Counted from the stretch's first letter, positions 11,252 to 23,652 are shown. The stretch is DNA of 64,000 bases from Diphasiastrum complanatum (GCA_029204225.1 CM055111.1:43280815-43344814); one strand, 5' to 3'. Numbers and translations: made by a program. The notes: generated from the sequence alone by a model not told the origin.

Positions 11252-13395
11252 GTGAAGCAAATATTCATTCGAAGTATGGATCAAAGTGCAAATCAACACA
11301 AAAAGAGATCTGCTTCACCATCCCTTCCATACCCACCTCCCTCTAATCGTCCTTGCCATGAATCACCAATTGTTACATCTCTTTCTTTGCCTGCACCATA
11401 TTGTCCCCCACATATTCATTTTTTTGTTTCTTCTTCTCCTTTGTCATCCTTGCAAAATTCAATACCTCCACCCTCTCACATACCTTGTCCAGGATGTGGA
11501 CGTTTATATATGTAGGGTGCGGGCCTTTCTAGACATCAAAATGCTTGTATTGCCTTCCAACAACAAGCTTTTCTTTTAGATTCTCCTCAAACCCCACATC
11601 CTGCTCCACTTTCTCCTCCCGACTCAAGCGCTTGGGCTTGCAATCTTGATATTTTGGGATCCTTTTATCTTGGTTTCCCTCATCCACACCTTTATGCCCA
11701 CACTCCTATGGCCCTTCACCTTGACGTTCAAAGAGCTCTTTGAATACATTTAACTCGTTTAGCTACCAACGCTTCTGATATCATGGCTTGGCATATTTTT
11801 TTGCTTTTTCCCCTTTGGTGTTTGCCTCTTCATCCTAGAGGTGGTGAAGCAGGTCATCGGGAAACTCGCAACAGAATTTGGTGTTTCATGTCAGGTGATT
11901 GGCAAAATTTACAAGAGGAACTTTTTCTTCGTTGCAATGCAGTTGCAGTAAAATGGGATTTTAATTCTGGCTCAAACTTGGGATCCATTCCTATTCATAG
12001 TCGTCTACAACGTTGTGTTTTGCTTGGACAAGGTGGTGAATTTTCTCGGGCTGCACACACTCTTGTTCCCTCAGTTTCGGAAACACCTTCTTCTACAATT
12101 ATTCAGACATTGGAACGGCTTCATCCCCATGCCAGTGATATTCTTCCTTTATTTGTGGAAGACTTTCAGCCTGACTCTGATCTTCAACTTGCAGAAGTTC
12201 ATTTTATGAAAGCTTTTCTGCGTAGTCCTCAACTTTCAGTTGGTGGGCCTTCAAGAATGGTTTTTGAACATCGACGTGATTGTTTTTCTCCAGATGATTC
12301 TGCAAGTGGTTTTGATCTTCTCTTCAAGGTGTGCTCTTTTATTGCATTTGGCCGTATCCCGCCTTCAGTTGCTCATATTTTAGGTGCCACTCATCTTTTA
12401 GCTTAAGATAAAGCTTCTAGAGTTGTGCATCCAATTGTAGTGGGTGAATGTTTATACAGGTTGGTGGCAAGGGCACTTTGTTTTTAGTTTCCAGAAGCAT
12501 TTCATGCTCATCTTTTTCCATTTCAATTTGGGTGTCTACTCCTGGTGGTTGTGAGACAGTCGTTCATGCTTTACATGCTATTTTGGATATTCATCTGACT
12601 GAATAGTTTTACAAGTTGATGTTGCTAGTGCTTTCAGCTCAGTTTCTCGGGTGGCTATTTTTTATTTTTTTTTGTGGTGCTCATGATACACTTTCCATGC
12701 TCATTCCTTTTGTGCAGAGCTTCTATTCTAAAAGTTCTCCTTTATACTTTAGTCATGCTTCTCGTACTGGTGATATTGCCGTCATTTCCTCTGCTGAAGG
12801 AACTCGATAGGGGGATCCCTTAGGTGGTCCTCTCTTTTCTTTGGCACGTTATCGCGCATTGCATGCTACAGCTTCAGGCTTTTCCTCCTGTTTATTCCCC
12901 TCAATTGCGGATGATACTCACTCATATTGTGGGGCCGGCTAGTGAAGTTGTCCCTGCTTTTTTGCATTTCTCAGTTCAACTTTTTTCTATTGAACTTACA
13001 GTGAACAGGTCTAAGTGCGTTGCATGGAGCCCAAAAGGCCTTCCAACAAATATCTCCTTACCTGAAGGTTTCAATACTCCTCAGCTTGGGATTAAGGCAT
13101 TGGGTGTTCCCATTGGTTCTTCTGGATATGTCACTTCATTTATGCAAGAAGCTCTGGATGGATTTGTTCGTCATTCTGATTTGTTGCCAAATCTTGGAAA
13201 TTCTCAAGTTGCATTTGGAATTCTCACTCAGTGTTTTGCTCAACATCCTAGCTATCTTCTACGTTGCGTTTCTCCTTTGCCTGGTGACATATTAACCTTA
13301 CTTTAGGATTTTGATGATACTTTATTGGGCATATTTGGTCGCCTTTTGGGGCTAGGAAGAAGAAGCACCACAAATTGATCTTGACTTAAGCCTTG
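11252..13395 (+). pseudogene. element G: degenerate non-LTR-type reverse transcriptase with N-terminal CCHC finger
   Basis: One continuous plus-strand reading, now cut by several stops and two frame changes, runs from about 11280. It starts with a Ser/Pro-rich leader. A finger C-P-G-C…H-Q-N-A-C (C-x2-C-x12-H-x3-C, about 11489-11545, stop codon inside) follows. A long linker then leads to reverse-transcriptase blocks: VVHPIVVGECLYRLVARALC (about 12424-12480), GDPLGGPLFSLARYRALHA (about 12812-12868) and the catalytic-type motif PSIADDTHIVGPAS near 12900-12945. After these come CVAWSPKGL and LGVPIGSSGY, and a tail LRCVSPLPG near 13260-13290. The order finger, RT, ADD and an extended tail points to a LINE-like polymerase, though not the usual plant L1 signature. 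The frame changes are near 12600 and in a CTCA repeat near 12920. The copy is dead. Confidence 0.7.
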
Positions 13396-13445
13396 CACAA
13401 ACACAAAAGAATCGCCTAAAGAATTTTGAAACATTATCAATTTAA

Positions 13446-13762
13446 GCTTTGATACCATGTGAAAGTAACTGCTTGTGCTATAGACAATTATTGATGTAAG
13501 TATCTTCTGTTCATGTGTCAAACAAACACCCTATTGGTTTGACTTATCAAGAGAAAAATACTATTGGTATTAAGTTGTGGGAACTAGTCTTATGTGGTTG
13601 GTTCTGCTAGAAACAATGACAAATGCAACTATCTACTCCTTATGTGCAAACATCCACCATTGGTTTTTTCTTCTTAATAGGAATTTACCTCTTATTAAAA
13701 ACAAATTGCTTCTGCTACTACATTGAGTGATTCTACATTGTGAAACCACTTCACCAAGAGAT
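13446..13762 (-). repeat. minus-strand copia primer-binding site and LTR fragment
   Basis: The sequence 13446-13457 reads TGGTATCAAAGC on the minus strand, a primer-binding-site variant. It abuts an LTR end (plus strand TGTGAAAG) at 13458. The LTR is cut at 13762 by the start of copia element B, so B probably inserted into it. The internal side ends in element G. Confidence 0.55.
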
Positions 13763-14429
13763 TGTGAAGAATTGCCAAAAATTGGCAAATCTAGCTTGAT
13801 CAAAAACCATGTAGTATAATGTAAATTTTGTACATAAGTGGATTCCACACATGTGAGGCCAAGATGCCACACGGCAATTCACTCCTAATGTAGGTTAGTT
13901 CAAGTCCATAGGGTTGGTCACGTCATTTTGGTAGTGATTCCTAGTTTATAGGACCTAAATCCTAGATTTAAGGTGAAAATTTGGCCAACTAGCTATCTAC
14001 CAAGCATGACTCTAGGAAATATACTAGGGTTTCATTTTAGGTCAAGGAGAGTGAGTTAAATTCCTTATTACATGCTGGAAATCCACCTAACTTCAAGAAG
14101 GAAGTCGAATTTGCTATGTATTCCCTCTCCCCATAGTGAGAAGATAGAAAATTTTTGGAGCTCATTGGCAATCTCAAGCTAGTTCACTATGTACATTGGG
14201 TTTTTGTGATCCAGATGAAACCAAATCAATTTCTAATTGTTTCTCAGGTTGAAGGCCATACTAAATCCTGTATTACACATGTGTGGGCTCGGATTTCAAT
14301 GTTAATCAAGTCTTTTGATTGTTAATGCTTGTTGTTTGTCAAATTGCCAATCTAGATCAACTTTTTTGTGTCTAGTTTTTTTGATAGATTGTTAAGCAAG
14401 CATCCAATCACTCTTGTGGTACTTTCACA
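13763..14429 (+). repeat. 5' LTR of copia element B
   Basis: 667 bp, starting TGTGAAGAATTGCC and ending CTTTCACA, matching the copy at 17552 over nearly its whole length. It carries CACACATGTG at 13846-13855 and ACACATGTGT at 14275-14284, palindromes that read CACACGTGTG in better preserved copies. Confidence 0.88.
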
Positions 14430-14441
14430 TGGTATCAGAGC
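14430..14441 (+). other. primer-binding site of element B
   Basis: Exact TGGTATCAGAGC immediately after the LTR end CTTTCACA. Confidence 0.88.
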
Positions 14442-15199
14442 CAAGTACAAGAGCATAAGCCATTGATCTAATGCAAATCCATTATTAGCAAGTTTTGGTG
14501 CTAAAAGCTAGTATTGAGAGGGCAAGCTAGAATCTTGATTTTGGTGAGGAGATTTGATCCCAAACTTGGTAGGGGTCCAAATCCGTACTATCCACATGTA
14601 TGGGCACCTCTGAACCTTCCCTTAATGCATGGTATTCATTTAATCCAAATAAATTCAATTTGTGAGCTGTTGATGTAATTTTTGGTGGAAATCCTAGGAT
14701 AATCTACCAAGATCATATGCCATTGATAGGCTGATTTCAAGTCCTATTAAGGTTAAAAACAGGTCTTGAAAGTACACCAAGAAGGAAGGAAGAGATTAAG
14801 TCATGTTTTTTGTCCAAAAATAGCCAAAATTGGCAAGATTTGATTGTAAGTAAATTTCACATCATCTTATCTTCATTCCAACTTTGTGAGGGAGTGCTAG
14901 AACTGAGATTATAAGTCCATTTGTTGGATTAGAAATCTAATTTGTGTGAAACACTACAAAAGAGAGACCTTAGTGAGTTTCTAGAGACAATCAAATCCAT
15001 TTCTTGGCAAGATTTGTTTGAAAGTAGTTTTCACTTCATCTTATCTTCATTCCAACTTTGTGGGGGAGTGATAGAACTGTGATTATAAGTCCATTTGTTG
15101 GATTAGAAATCAAATTTGAGTGAAACACTGCAAGTGTGAGACCTTTGTGAGTTTCAAGTCAATCAAATACATTTTTTGTTTGTAGAAGTCACTAGTAAG

Positions 15200-16712
15200 A
15201 TGGAATCTGTTGGAGCATACCTTCTAGAAGCTAGTGAGAGATTGAATTCTACAAATTATGCTATTTGGAAGGTTATGATGGAGTCATTCTTGGTGCTCCA
15301 AGACCTTTATGAGTTCTTGATTGAAGAACCTCTAGGTGCACAGAAGTTAGCTAGATACAAGAAGAGATCTAGGCTTGCACTTCATTGTGTGAAGATGAAT
15401 GTGAGCAATGATTTGTTGAGAGAAGTATTAGCATGTACTAGTGCTAAAGAGGCTTGGGAATCTTGAAAATCAAATCTATGAATCTAGTAACACTTCGAGG
15501 GTTCTCATGCTTAGAAATCAGATTTTGCAAAGCATGAAAAGAAGTGAGGAGAGTGCACAATGATTATGTACTCAGAATCAAGTCTCTAAATAGGGAATTG
15601 GCTTCCATTGGAGAGAAGATTCATGATGGAGATCTTGTACAAATTGTTCTTAATGGTCTAGGAGATGACATTGCAAATTTGGTCCAAAGTTTTGCCATCC
15701 AAGACACTTTGCCAACTATAGAAAAACTTCAGAGTGTATTAGTGGCTGAAGAGTGTAAGATGCTCCATGCAAAATCTAGGATGAGTTCCTTGTCTTTGCA
15801 GGATGGTGATGAGAAAGCCAATTTCTCATTGAAGGGCAAAAAGAAGACCAATGGAAAGAATAAGCATCCAAAGGAGGCCAAAGAAGAGGATGATGCATCA
15901 AGCTCAAAGGACAAGTCAAAGCACAAATGCTTCTTCTGTGGAAAGAAGGGGCATTATGCATCTGAATGCTACAAGAGGCTAAGAGCACAAGTGGAGGAGG
16001 ACAAACAAGGAAACCTTGCAAAGGAGGAGGAGGAGGATGATGAAGTAGATGTATTCTTGATGGCATCTACATCCTCACCAACAAGCAATAGCAATTCAAG
16101 AGACAATTGTGGATCGACAGTGGGGCTAGCTCCCACATGTCTTGTGAAAAGGACTTTTTCTCAACCTTACACTCTTTCAATGCTGCTAGAAAGTTTTTCT
16201 TTACTGCAAATGATGAAGAGTGTAGGATAGATGGTGTTGGCACCATCTCTTTGTGTCTAGAATCCTCAAAATGCATGGATCTAGAAAATGTCCTTTATGT
16301 ACCATCAATCACCAAGAATATGCTTAATGTTGGTCTACTCTTAGAAAGTGGTTTGGATGTCCACTTTAAGCATGGCGTTTGCTTCATCTTGAAGAATGAT
16401 GTTTGCATTGCAAAGGGATTTAAACATGGAAGATTGTTTAAGTTGGAAGCTAGTGTTGCTTTTGAAAGAATGAGCTTGGCAAAGGAGGAGATCACTCAAG
16501 AGGAGATCTTGGAAAAGTGTGATCTTGCTTGCATTGAGGAGGAGCATCAAAAGGAGGAAGATCTTGATTATCAACCTCAAAGCATGAGAGTTCCAAGGGA
16601 GTCCTCAATGACAATGGCCGAGTCATCAAATTGCATGCAAACTGTCCATTCAAGTGTGCATCTTGCAAGGGTGGTGAGCATTGGAGAGTCTACTATCTTT
16701 GAATACTTTTAG
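15200..16712 (+). pseudogene. copia element B gag-protease remnant
   Basis: Starts at the ATG at 15200 with LNSTNYAIWKVMMES, a copia gag signature. The frame is broken near 15465-15545 and again near 16105. It keeps the gag core, a CCHC knuckle (CFFCGKKGHYASEC, about 15928-15970), a Lys/Glu-rich linker and the protease active site WIDSGASSHM (from about 16108), followed by protease strands through LFKLEASVAF near 16437-16460. Instead of a pre-integrase domain there is a Glu-rich stretch that ends at a stop at 16712. Non-autonomous, and dead as it stands. Confidence 0.85.
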
Positions 16713-16865
16713 GAAAGTAGTAGTAGACATGAGGTGACTTGTTTCTTACCTTTAAGATTCATGGTGTTTATTATTTCGTATGACAAGACAATGAAATGGG
16801 ATGCTTTGAAATCTACATTTGTTGTTGATAAAGCAATTTCATTGGATAACTAGTTTTGTAATAGT

Positions 16866-17351
16866 TTGAATAGAGTCATAAAAGATGAAACATCATTTGC
16901 TTTGGAAATCTTTGTGTCCACATGCTTTGTGCATGATCATTCCAATGTAAGGACCAAAGATTATCTTATTTCAATGATAGGAATAATGGTAGTGTTTTGC
17001 TCTTCAAGTAGAGATTGTAGAATCTACTTGTTTTCAACCAAAGAACTTGTCAATGGTGGAAATGTGATCTTTCAAGAGTGGAAGATTTGTAAACTTGAAG
17101 AAGCACCTTTGGATCAATACCTTATTCAATTCATTGATGGTTTGGAGTCAAGTCAAGTGGAGGAGCAAGCTCAAGACCCAAGGACTCCAAGGAGAACCAC
17201 GAGTATCAAGATGGAGCCATCTAGGCTCAATCATATGGATCAAGCAAGGCAAGTTGTCTTTGGCAACATTATGTATGCACTTAATAGTTTAATTGATGTA
17301 TCTTCAAGTGCACAAAATGCCTTGGAATCCATGTCTTGGCATGATTTATAG
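16866..17351 (+). pseudogene. unrecognised ORF in the 3' part of element B
   Basis: An open frame of 161 codons between the protease remnant and the 3' LTR. It shows no integrase, reverse transcriptase or RNase H motif. Its position suggests what remains after internal deletion, or sequence picked up by the element. A loosely similar arrangement is seen in element C (19794-20354). No function can be assigned. Confidence 0.35.
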
Positions 17352-17551
17352 TTTTTGAAGTGTGCTACATGACACATTTATGGAACATCTTGTAAGGGAT
17401 CCTTTAAGAGGTGGTTAAAGGTCCTTCATGGACATCATTCTCTATTGGAGTCTCAAAAGTTCCTTGTTTGTAGCTGGATTTTTTAGACACTTCTAAAAGC
17501 ATTCATTCATCTAGAAAGAGAGTTGTAAATAGATCAAGCTAATTTGAGGAG

Positions 17552-18207
17552 TGTGAAGAATTGCCAAAAATTGACAAATCTAGCTTGATCAAAAACCATG
17601 TAGTATAATGTAAATTTTGTACATAAGTGGATTCCACACATGTGATATCAAGATGCCACGTGGAAATCCACTCCTAATGTAGGATAGGTCAAGTCCATAG
17701 GGTTGGTCACGTCATTTTGGTAGTGATTCCTAGTTTATAGGACCTAAATCCTAGATTTAAGGTGAAAATTTGACCAACTAGCTATCTACCAAGCATGACT
17801 CTAAGAAATAGACTAGGGTTTCATTTTAGGTCAAGGAGAGTGAGTTAACTTCCTTATTACATGCTGGAAATCCACCTAACTTCAAGAAGGAAGTCGAATC
17901 TGCTATGTATTCCCTCTCTCCATAGTGAGAAGATAAAAAGATTCTGGAGCTCATTGGCAATCTCAAGCTAGTTCACTATGTACATTGAGTTTTTGTGATC
18001 CAAATGAAACCAAATCAATTTCTACTTGTTTCTCAGGTTGAAGGCCGTACTACAGCCTGTAGCACACACGTGTGGGCTCGGATTTCAATGTTGATCAAGT
18101 CTTTTGATTGTTAATGCTTGTTGTTTGTCAAATTGCCAATCTAGATCAACTTCTTTGTGTCTAGTTTTTTGATAGATTGTTAAGCAAGCATCCAATCACT
18201 CTTGTGG
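17552..18207 (+). repeat. 3' LTR of copia element B
   Basis: Matches the 5' LTR from TGTGAAGAATTGCC onward. The last ten bases differ from the expected TACTTTCACA, so the 3' terminus is lost or mutated. It carries CACACATGTG at 17635-17644 and the intact palindrome CACACGTGTG at 18065-18074. Confidence 0.85.
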
Positions 18208-19280
18208 ATCTTTTGTAGATCCAATTATGGTCCTAAAGTACAATACTTTCATAGAGATCGACTCAATTGGGTTAGTTCCACATGCCCTCGTCCAAGACTT
18301 TACCCATTACATAAATTTTTTAAAAATACATGTATTTGCATTCTCATTTCTTTTTGTGAAAATGAAGCCAAGTTTCCGAATGAAGGCTGGCTCTCGACAT
18401 TCAGATATCAAGTGTACAATATAACTAGTTGGGGTTTGCAAGTGCCATGCACCATGAATGCCAACAATAGAGGATCTTCACTTGGCAATCATTATAGTTG
18501 TATCATAGCTAGGCTTTGCATCGATTAGAAGGTGGAATGTTTTTTGTTTTTTGTTTTTTTGTATCTTTTTGGTAGTATCTCCTTGCTTTTTACTTCCTAG
18601 TGGTGGAATTAACCTCCAAGTAAATGGCTTCTCTAATTCTTGATTGGTTTCAGCCTAGTGGTCATTGTTATGGACTTTCTCTATAGACATAACTAGAAAT
18701 TGTTCTATTTTTTAAAGTTTTTGACTAGTATTCATTGTTTTGGCTTGCAATTTGTCGAACTTACTTACGTAAATGATTTTTAAAGAAATTACTTGCTATT
18801 TCTCAGTCATTAGGATAGGTTCTAATGATTTCATGCTTGTAATTTGGTCAAGATCGGATTGAGACAGTATTTTGGTCAAAATTTGAGAATTTTGGCTAGA
18901 ATTGACTATAAGAATCAATATTGAGCATAATTAAAACCTTTGGCACTTGCATGTGGATGAATTATAGTAGATAGGGTTGGATTGCACTTTGCTGACCAAG
19001 TGAACCAGTTATTTCAGTCTACATGCAATTTTCGAAAAGAAAAATATCAAGAGCATCTATTTTTCTGTGATAAGGTTTCGTTGTAGTGGCATGACTTGCA
19101 ACCAAAACCCACTACGTGGGGAAGTCTTCGAAAAATCATTTGTGGTTGCAAACGATTCAAAGTACTATAAAAAATTCAGTAATTACAAAATGACGACGAA
19201 GAGTTTAGACTCTTATCTCTAAGAATTCATGAATTCATAGAACAAAGTTCCATCATTTGATTTGAAACTGACTCTCTAGT
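18208..19280. other. no gene seen
   Basis: AT-rich intergenic DNA with a T/G-rich run near 18538-18562. Short frames at 18202-18528 show no known motif. Confidence 0.5.
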
Positions 19281-20687
19281 AGTTCATCCTAGGTTTGCCA
19301 GTGGATTATGAAAACGAATGTAAGCGAAACGTGTTTCAGACTTTCGATGATGGGTTCTAGATTGAGAAAGCTTATGATTCCTTAAAGTCAAATATTTTGA
19401 CGAATTTGATCAAATGGCATTAGAAGGTAAGCAAAAGAAACAAATCTCTCAAAAAAAGGCCAAGAAGGCAAATCTATGTTTTATTTGTAACAAGCTTGAA
19501 TATGTTATGAAATTTTTCTTGGAGCGCAAAAAACCCTCATCTCAACTAATTGAGATTCCAGATAAGAGAAATCTAAAGTTGAAAATTAACCTAATTGATT
19601 GCAAGTGTGAATGTTCATTCGAGGTGGTTTACTATTTCAGAATGGGGTGCTAGGGGATAATGAGAAGCGAATTCTTTATGAATGTCATGACATACCCTGT
19701 GCAAGTCATCCAAGGAGATCAAAAAAGATGCTTGCATGGTTAAGAGGGATGGTGATGTGGTAGCGAGGAACTAGATGTGGAAATCTTTTCAAGTTGGAAT
19801 CTAATCCTTGTGGAAGTGTGGTCAAGAGGAGCTTGGATCATCTCAAGGAGGAGAAGGCAATTGGATTGCCTCAATCTATGTTCCATGATGGTAAGGCTCA
19901 TGAAGATGGTGCTTTGGCAAAAGCACTTGGAGAGTTATTGGCAAGGTGTTCTACTTCTCATCAATTTTTTCATATTGTTCATTTGGATGATCTTGTTTCA
20001 TCAAGTAGAAGCAAAGATGGTGTTTCCATATGCTTTGTCAATATCCCTTTGCATGTAAGGAGTAAAGAGGATCTCATCTCAATCAAGAGGATGATGGTAG
20101 AATCCACACATCTAGCAAAAATCCAAGTGCATGATGGAGAGTTTCCAAGGCTTGAGGAAGAGTCTTCTCAACTCATGGTTCCAAGGAGATTTTCAAGAGA
20201 CAAGGCCGAGTCTTTTTGGCTCACAAATCACGGAAAAGATGAGCACTTTTCAGGTGGTATCTACTCCAACACATCCACTTTTGTTTCTCTTATATTATTT
20301 GATGTACCATTGATGAGATTTCTACATCTCAAAGTTCAAGTGAGGCAATGCTAGTTTTGTATGATGCCTCTTGTATGGACATATCTTATGTCATTAATGG
20401 CTTAAATCAGGTTCAAAATCATTTAGAAAGCAAGTGGTTGTGTCATCAAATGTATGCTCTTGGATCTTGTAAGAGCAAGAATGAGATTGTCATTCGCAGT
20501 GTGAAAAATCATGTTTTTTTAATTTTGTGAGGCAATTTGTAAACTTCTCATGAGATTAAGTGCATCATCCACAAAGGACAACTACACCCTTGAGAAGGTA
20601 TGTAGCCTCAATAAGATCAAGATAGTTTTTGATTTCGACATTAGATCTATCAAGAATAAGTATAGACAGGTTTTAGGATGCTCATTA
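19281..20687 (+). pseudogene. copia remnant C, left part
   Basis: Heavily decayed copia coding sequence. At 19414-19653 a lysine-rich frame contains a half-preserved zinc knuckle (LCFICNKLEYVMKFF, the His and last Cys lost). At about 19780-19900 the words GNLFKLES and KKAIGLPQSM-like sequence match the end of protease and the GAG_pre-integrase region of other copia elements. The frame at 19794-20354 continues from there without a readable integrase. The copy is interrupted by element D after the CATTA at 20683-20687 and resumes at 24132. Confidence 0.55.
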
Positions 20688-20963
20688 AGTTAGAATTAAA
20701 GTTAGAATCACTGTGTTACTGTACTATGGGTCCTATCAGTGGATAAGGATCAGTTGGCCTCGCCACGAGGCAAGTCGATGGGACACGCATTCTGCCAACG
20801 GCAACCTGGGTCATGCATGGGTTGCCTGAGTGAACAACTATATGTATAGTGTAGTTTCATTTTGAGAAATACAGTTGCTATATGAGCTTGCTGAGGAGAG
20901 TGATTTTCTGTCTGTGTTACTGTGTAGCATGATCTGTGTTCCTGTGCAAAGCAAATTCTAAGT
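20688..20963 (+). repeat. 5' LTR of copia element D
   Basis: 276 bp, nearly identical to 23851-24126. It contains a CCTCGCCACGAGG inverted repeat, probably in the transcribed part. It ends directly at the primer-binding site. Confidence 0.93.
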
Positions 20964-20976
20964 TGGTATCAGATCC
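20964..20976 (+). other. primer-binding site of element D
   Basis: TGGTATCAGATCC, a variant of the tRNA-Met site, with no spacer after the LTR. Confidence 0.8.
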
Positions 20977-22274
20977 ATACAGGGAGTGTACACATTACAG
21001 TGTCGCCGTTGAAGAGAGCTTCGGGAGAACTGTCTTCTGAGAGTTCAGGGTTTTACAGCGGGTTGAAGACCGAAAGAGAAGCACTGGTGCACGGTTTCTA
21101 AATTATAGAGGCTTGCTAAGCTCAGCAGAGGGATTATTAGCCTGTGCATAGCATCAGACAGGGAAAAATTTGGTGAAAATTTGACAATTTCGAAGCCAGC
21201 TGAAAATTGAAACCGGACCTGGGGTTACGGTTTTTATACATAACTGGTGATTTCTTCGCTGTTTGTGCATCGTTTTGGATGCCGTAAGGACAGGAAGGAA
21301 GCTAATCACACTGTCAATCATCCATGGAGAGATTCTAAGGTTTATGTCAGAGATTTGTCTTCAGACAGTTAACCTAGCAGATTTGCGGTAAAAAGGTGAA
21401 AAAGCCACTTTGTCAAGTTGAGCTAAAATCATCGTTTCTCCACGGAATTTCCTAACTGAACACTCTCTAGTCATGGATTCAGTAGGGCGACCCTGCTCCA
21501 GGCCTCAGATCGTGCTCAAAATGATCCACAGGAGAGCTTGATCTGATGTTTTTGAGAGAAGGGAGGCGCGGCCACAGGCAGGGAAGTCGCGGGCAGTTCG
21601 CGTGCCCAACGCGATGAAAAACTCAGTGTACCGAAGTTCATAGCGTATGCAGGAGTTTGGTTCGATGCCCAGATGTACTTTGAACCTTTAGATGAGGTTC
21701 AAATGAATCAACGGTCCAGAATCTGTGATGGGAGAGAAATTTGAACCACAAGATTTGGTTCAGCCATTGGATGAACTTTAAACAGGGTCCTGAAGAATTG
21801 AAGTGCATTCTGACCTTCAACTTCATTAAAAATTTTCATACTGAAAGTTGAGTTGGGTCCCTTCACAAGTGAAGAGTGAAGTTTCTTCAAAGTGAAGAAA
21901 CAGTTCAAAAGCTAGAAAAGTCCCTATTTTTGGGTCCTTTGCCCGTTTTGACCCAAACGAAAGGCTATAACCTCCAAACAAAGGGCACCCGGACTGTACC
22001 TACAAGTACGGTACAACAAAACAGAGTGGTTGCAGTGGAGAAAGTGTTCGGAGTACGCCAGAAGTAGTTTCACCATTCCACTGGGCACGTTGTTGGGAAT
22101 TGACGACTGAGTGCATTTCGAAAGGCGACGTCGATTTGGCTTTCAAATTGGTGGAAAAGCGGCGAGTGGCCTGGTAAGAAAAAAAGTGCGGGTCATTATT
22201 TTCAACTTCTGACATCACTGTTGGCCTCGACATACTATTCTTAGCTTAAGACAGAAGTTTCAAGCAGTTTTGCG

Positions 22275-23652
22275 ATGGCAAACATGGGATAGTCCATTTT
22301 GAGTGAAAGTAGCAAATTGGACGGGATTTCCAACTATGCAGTGTGGAAATTCAAAATGAAAAACATACTGATGGAGAAAGATTTGTGGGAAGTCATCACA
22401 GGTGATGAGAGAAGGCCGCCAAATGAAGCAGACATCAAAGTGTTCGACAAAAAGATGAGGAAAGCTTTGACCTTCATTAACTTGTCAGTGAAGGATCACA
22501 TCATTACCCACATTTGTGATGCTATTACATCCAAACAGGCATGGGATGTGCTAAAGGAGCATTCGAGACGTCAAATCCGTCAAGAATCATGTTTCTGAAG
22601 TCAAAGTTGAATAGTGCCCGCATGGAGCAAGGAGAGCACATTCAGACGTACATGACCAGAATCAAGACAATGAGAGATGAACTGCATTCTATTGGAGAGC
22701 GCATACGTGATGTGGAGCTGGTGCATAATGCATTATGCGGCATTGCAGAACCCTATCAGATGTTTGTGAGCGGAATAGCATCAAGAGAAAGATTGCCAAC
22801 CTTTGCACAGGAATCTTGATGCAGGAAGAGCAACGACGAGAAATGGTGAAAGCTAGACGTCAAAATACTGATGATCAGGCACTTGCAACACGCCAAAAAC
22901 AAGGCAAAGGCAAGGGCAAGGGCAAGAAGAAGACTAAACAACAATTTGCCAAGTCTCCGAAGGATGAGGGATCTTCCAGCAAAACTAAGAAGAAAGGCAA
23001 GTGCTTCCATTGTGGTAAAAAGGGCCACTGGAAGAGTGAATGTCGCAAATTCCTGGCGGAACAAGGCAAGGGGAAACCAAAACAAGCAGGTAACCTTGTC
23101 GATGAGGGTGAGATTGAAGACTCTAGCATCTTCATATCTGCATTGTCATCTAATGAAGATGATCAAGCATGGTATATTGACTCAGGAGCCACAAGACACA
23201 TGACTGGTAACAAGAGTTGGTTCAGTAGTTTGAAGGCGTTGGATAATGGAACATCTGTTTCACAAGCAAATGGTGAGGTGTGCATGATCAAGGGGATAGG
23301 CATAGTTTCAATCCAACTGCCTGACGGCAAAAGCAGGATAATCAGGGAGGTACTTCATGTACCAGGTTTGAAGAAAAATCTTCTTTCTGTTGGAGTCATT
23401 ACTAATCAAAAGTTGAAAGTAGAATTCGCCCATGATCGTTGCTTTGTAAAGGATGTGAACCAAAAGTTCAAAGTTATTGCGAATGGAGTAAGAGAGCCCA
23501 ATACAAAATTGTACAGGTTGAATGCCACAATCAAGGGGCAACATGGACTTGTATCATCCGTTCCTTCGGAAACCGAGTTGTGGCACAAGAGGCTTGGTCA
23601 CTTGAACTTGGGAAGCCTCAATTTGATGAGAAAATTGGAGATGGTAACATGA
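22275..23652 (+). pseudogene. copia element D gag-protease-pre-integrase remnant
   Basis: The probable start is the ATG at 22275, followed five codons later by an in-frame stop. Gag (SNYAVWKFKMKNIL…) continues with a frameshift near 22540 and another near 22800. The CCHC knuckle CFHCGKKGHWKSEC is at about 23002-23045, the protease site AWYIDSGATRHMTGN at about 23168-23210, and the pre-integrase motif LWHKRLGHLNLGSL at about 23578-23620. A stop (TGA in place of a Gly codon) follows at 23650-23652, and a few more codons of copia-like sequence lead to the deletion junction near 23693. The 22.87-22.95 kb linker is Lys/Gly-rich (KGKGKGKKK). Confidence 0.88.

Larger units (their letters stand above)
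13763..18207 (+). mobile_element. copia element B (two LTRs, gag-protease only)
   Basis: A complete-looking unit of about 4.45 kb: 5' LTR 13763-14429, primer-binding site 14430-14441 (TGGTATCAGAGC), leader, broken gag and protease 15200-16712, a poorly coding segment, a short purine run and the 3' LTR from 17552. The LTRs differ at roughly 30 positions over about 650 bp by eye, mostly transitions, so the insertion is old. Integrase, reverse transcriptase and RNase H are absent. A clean target duplication is not visible because the 3' LTR end is altered; AGAT flanks both sides. Confidence 0.8.

Noticed and set aside
22756-23135. Minus-strand Leu/Phe-rich frames of 109 and 86 codons
   Set aside because: Shadow of the lysine-rich gag linker and knuckle of element D. 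The hydrophobicity comes from reading AAG codons backwards.
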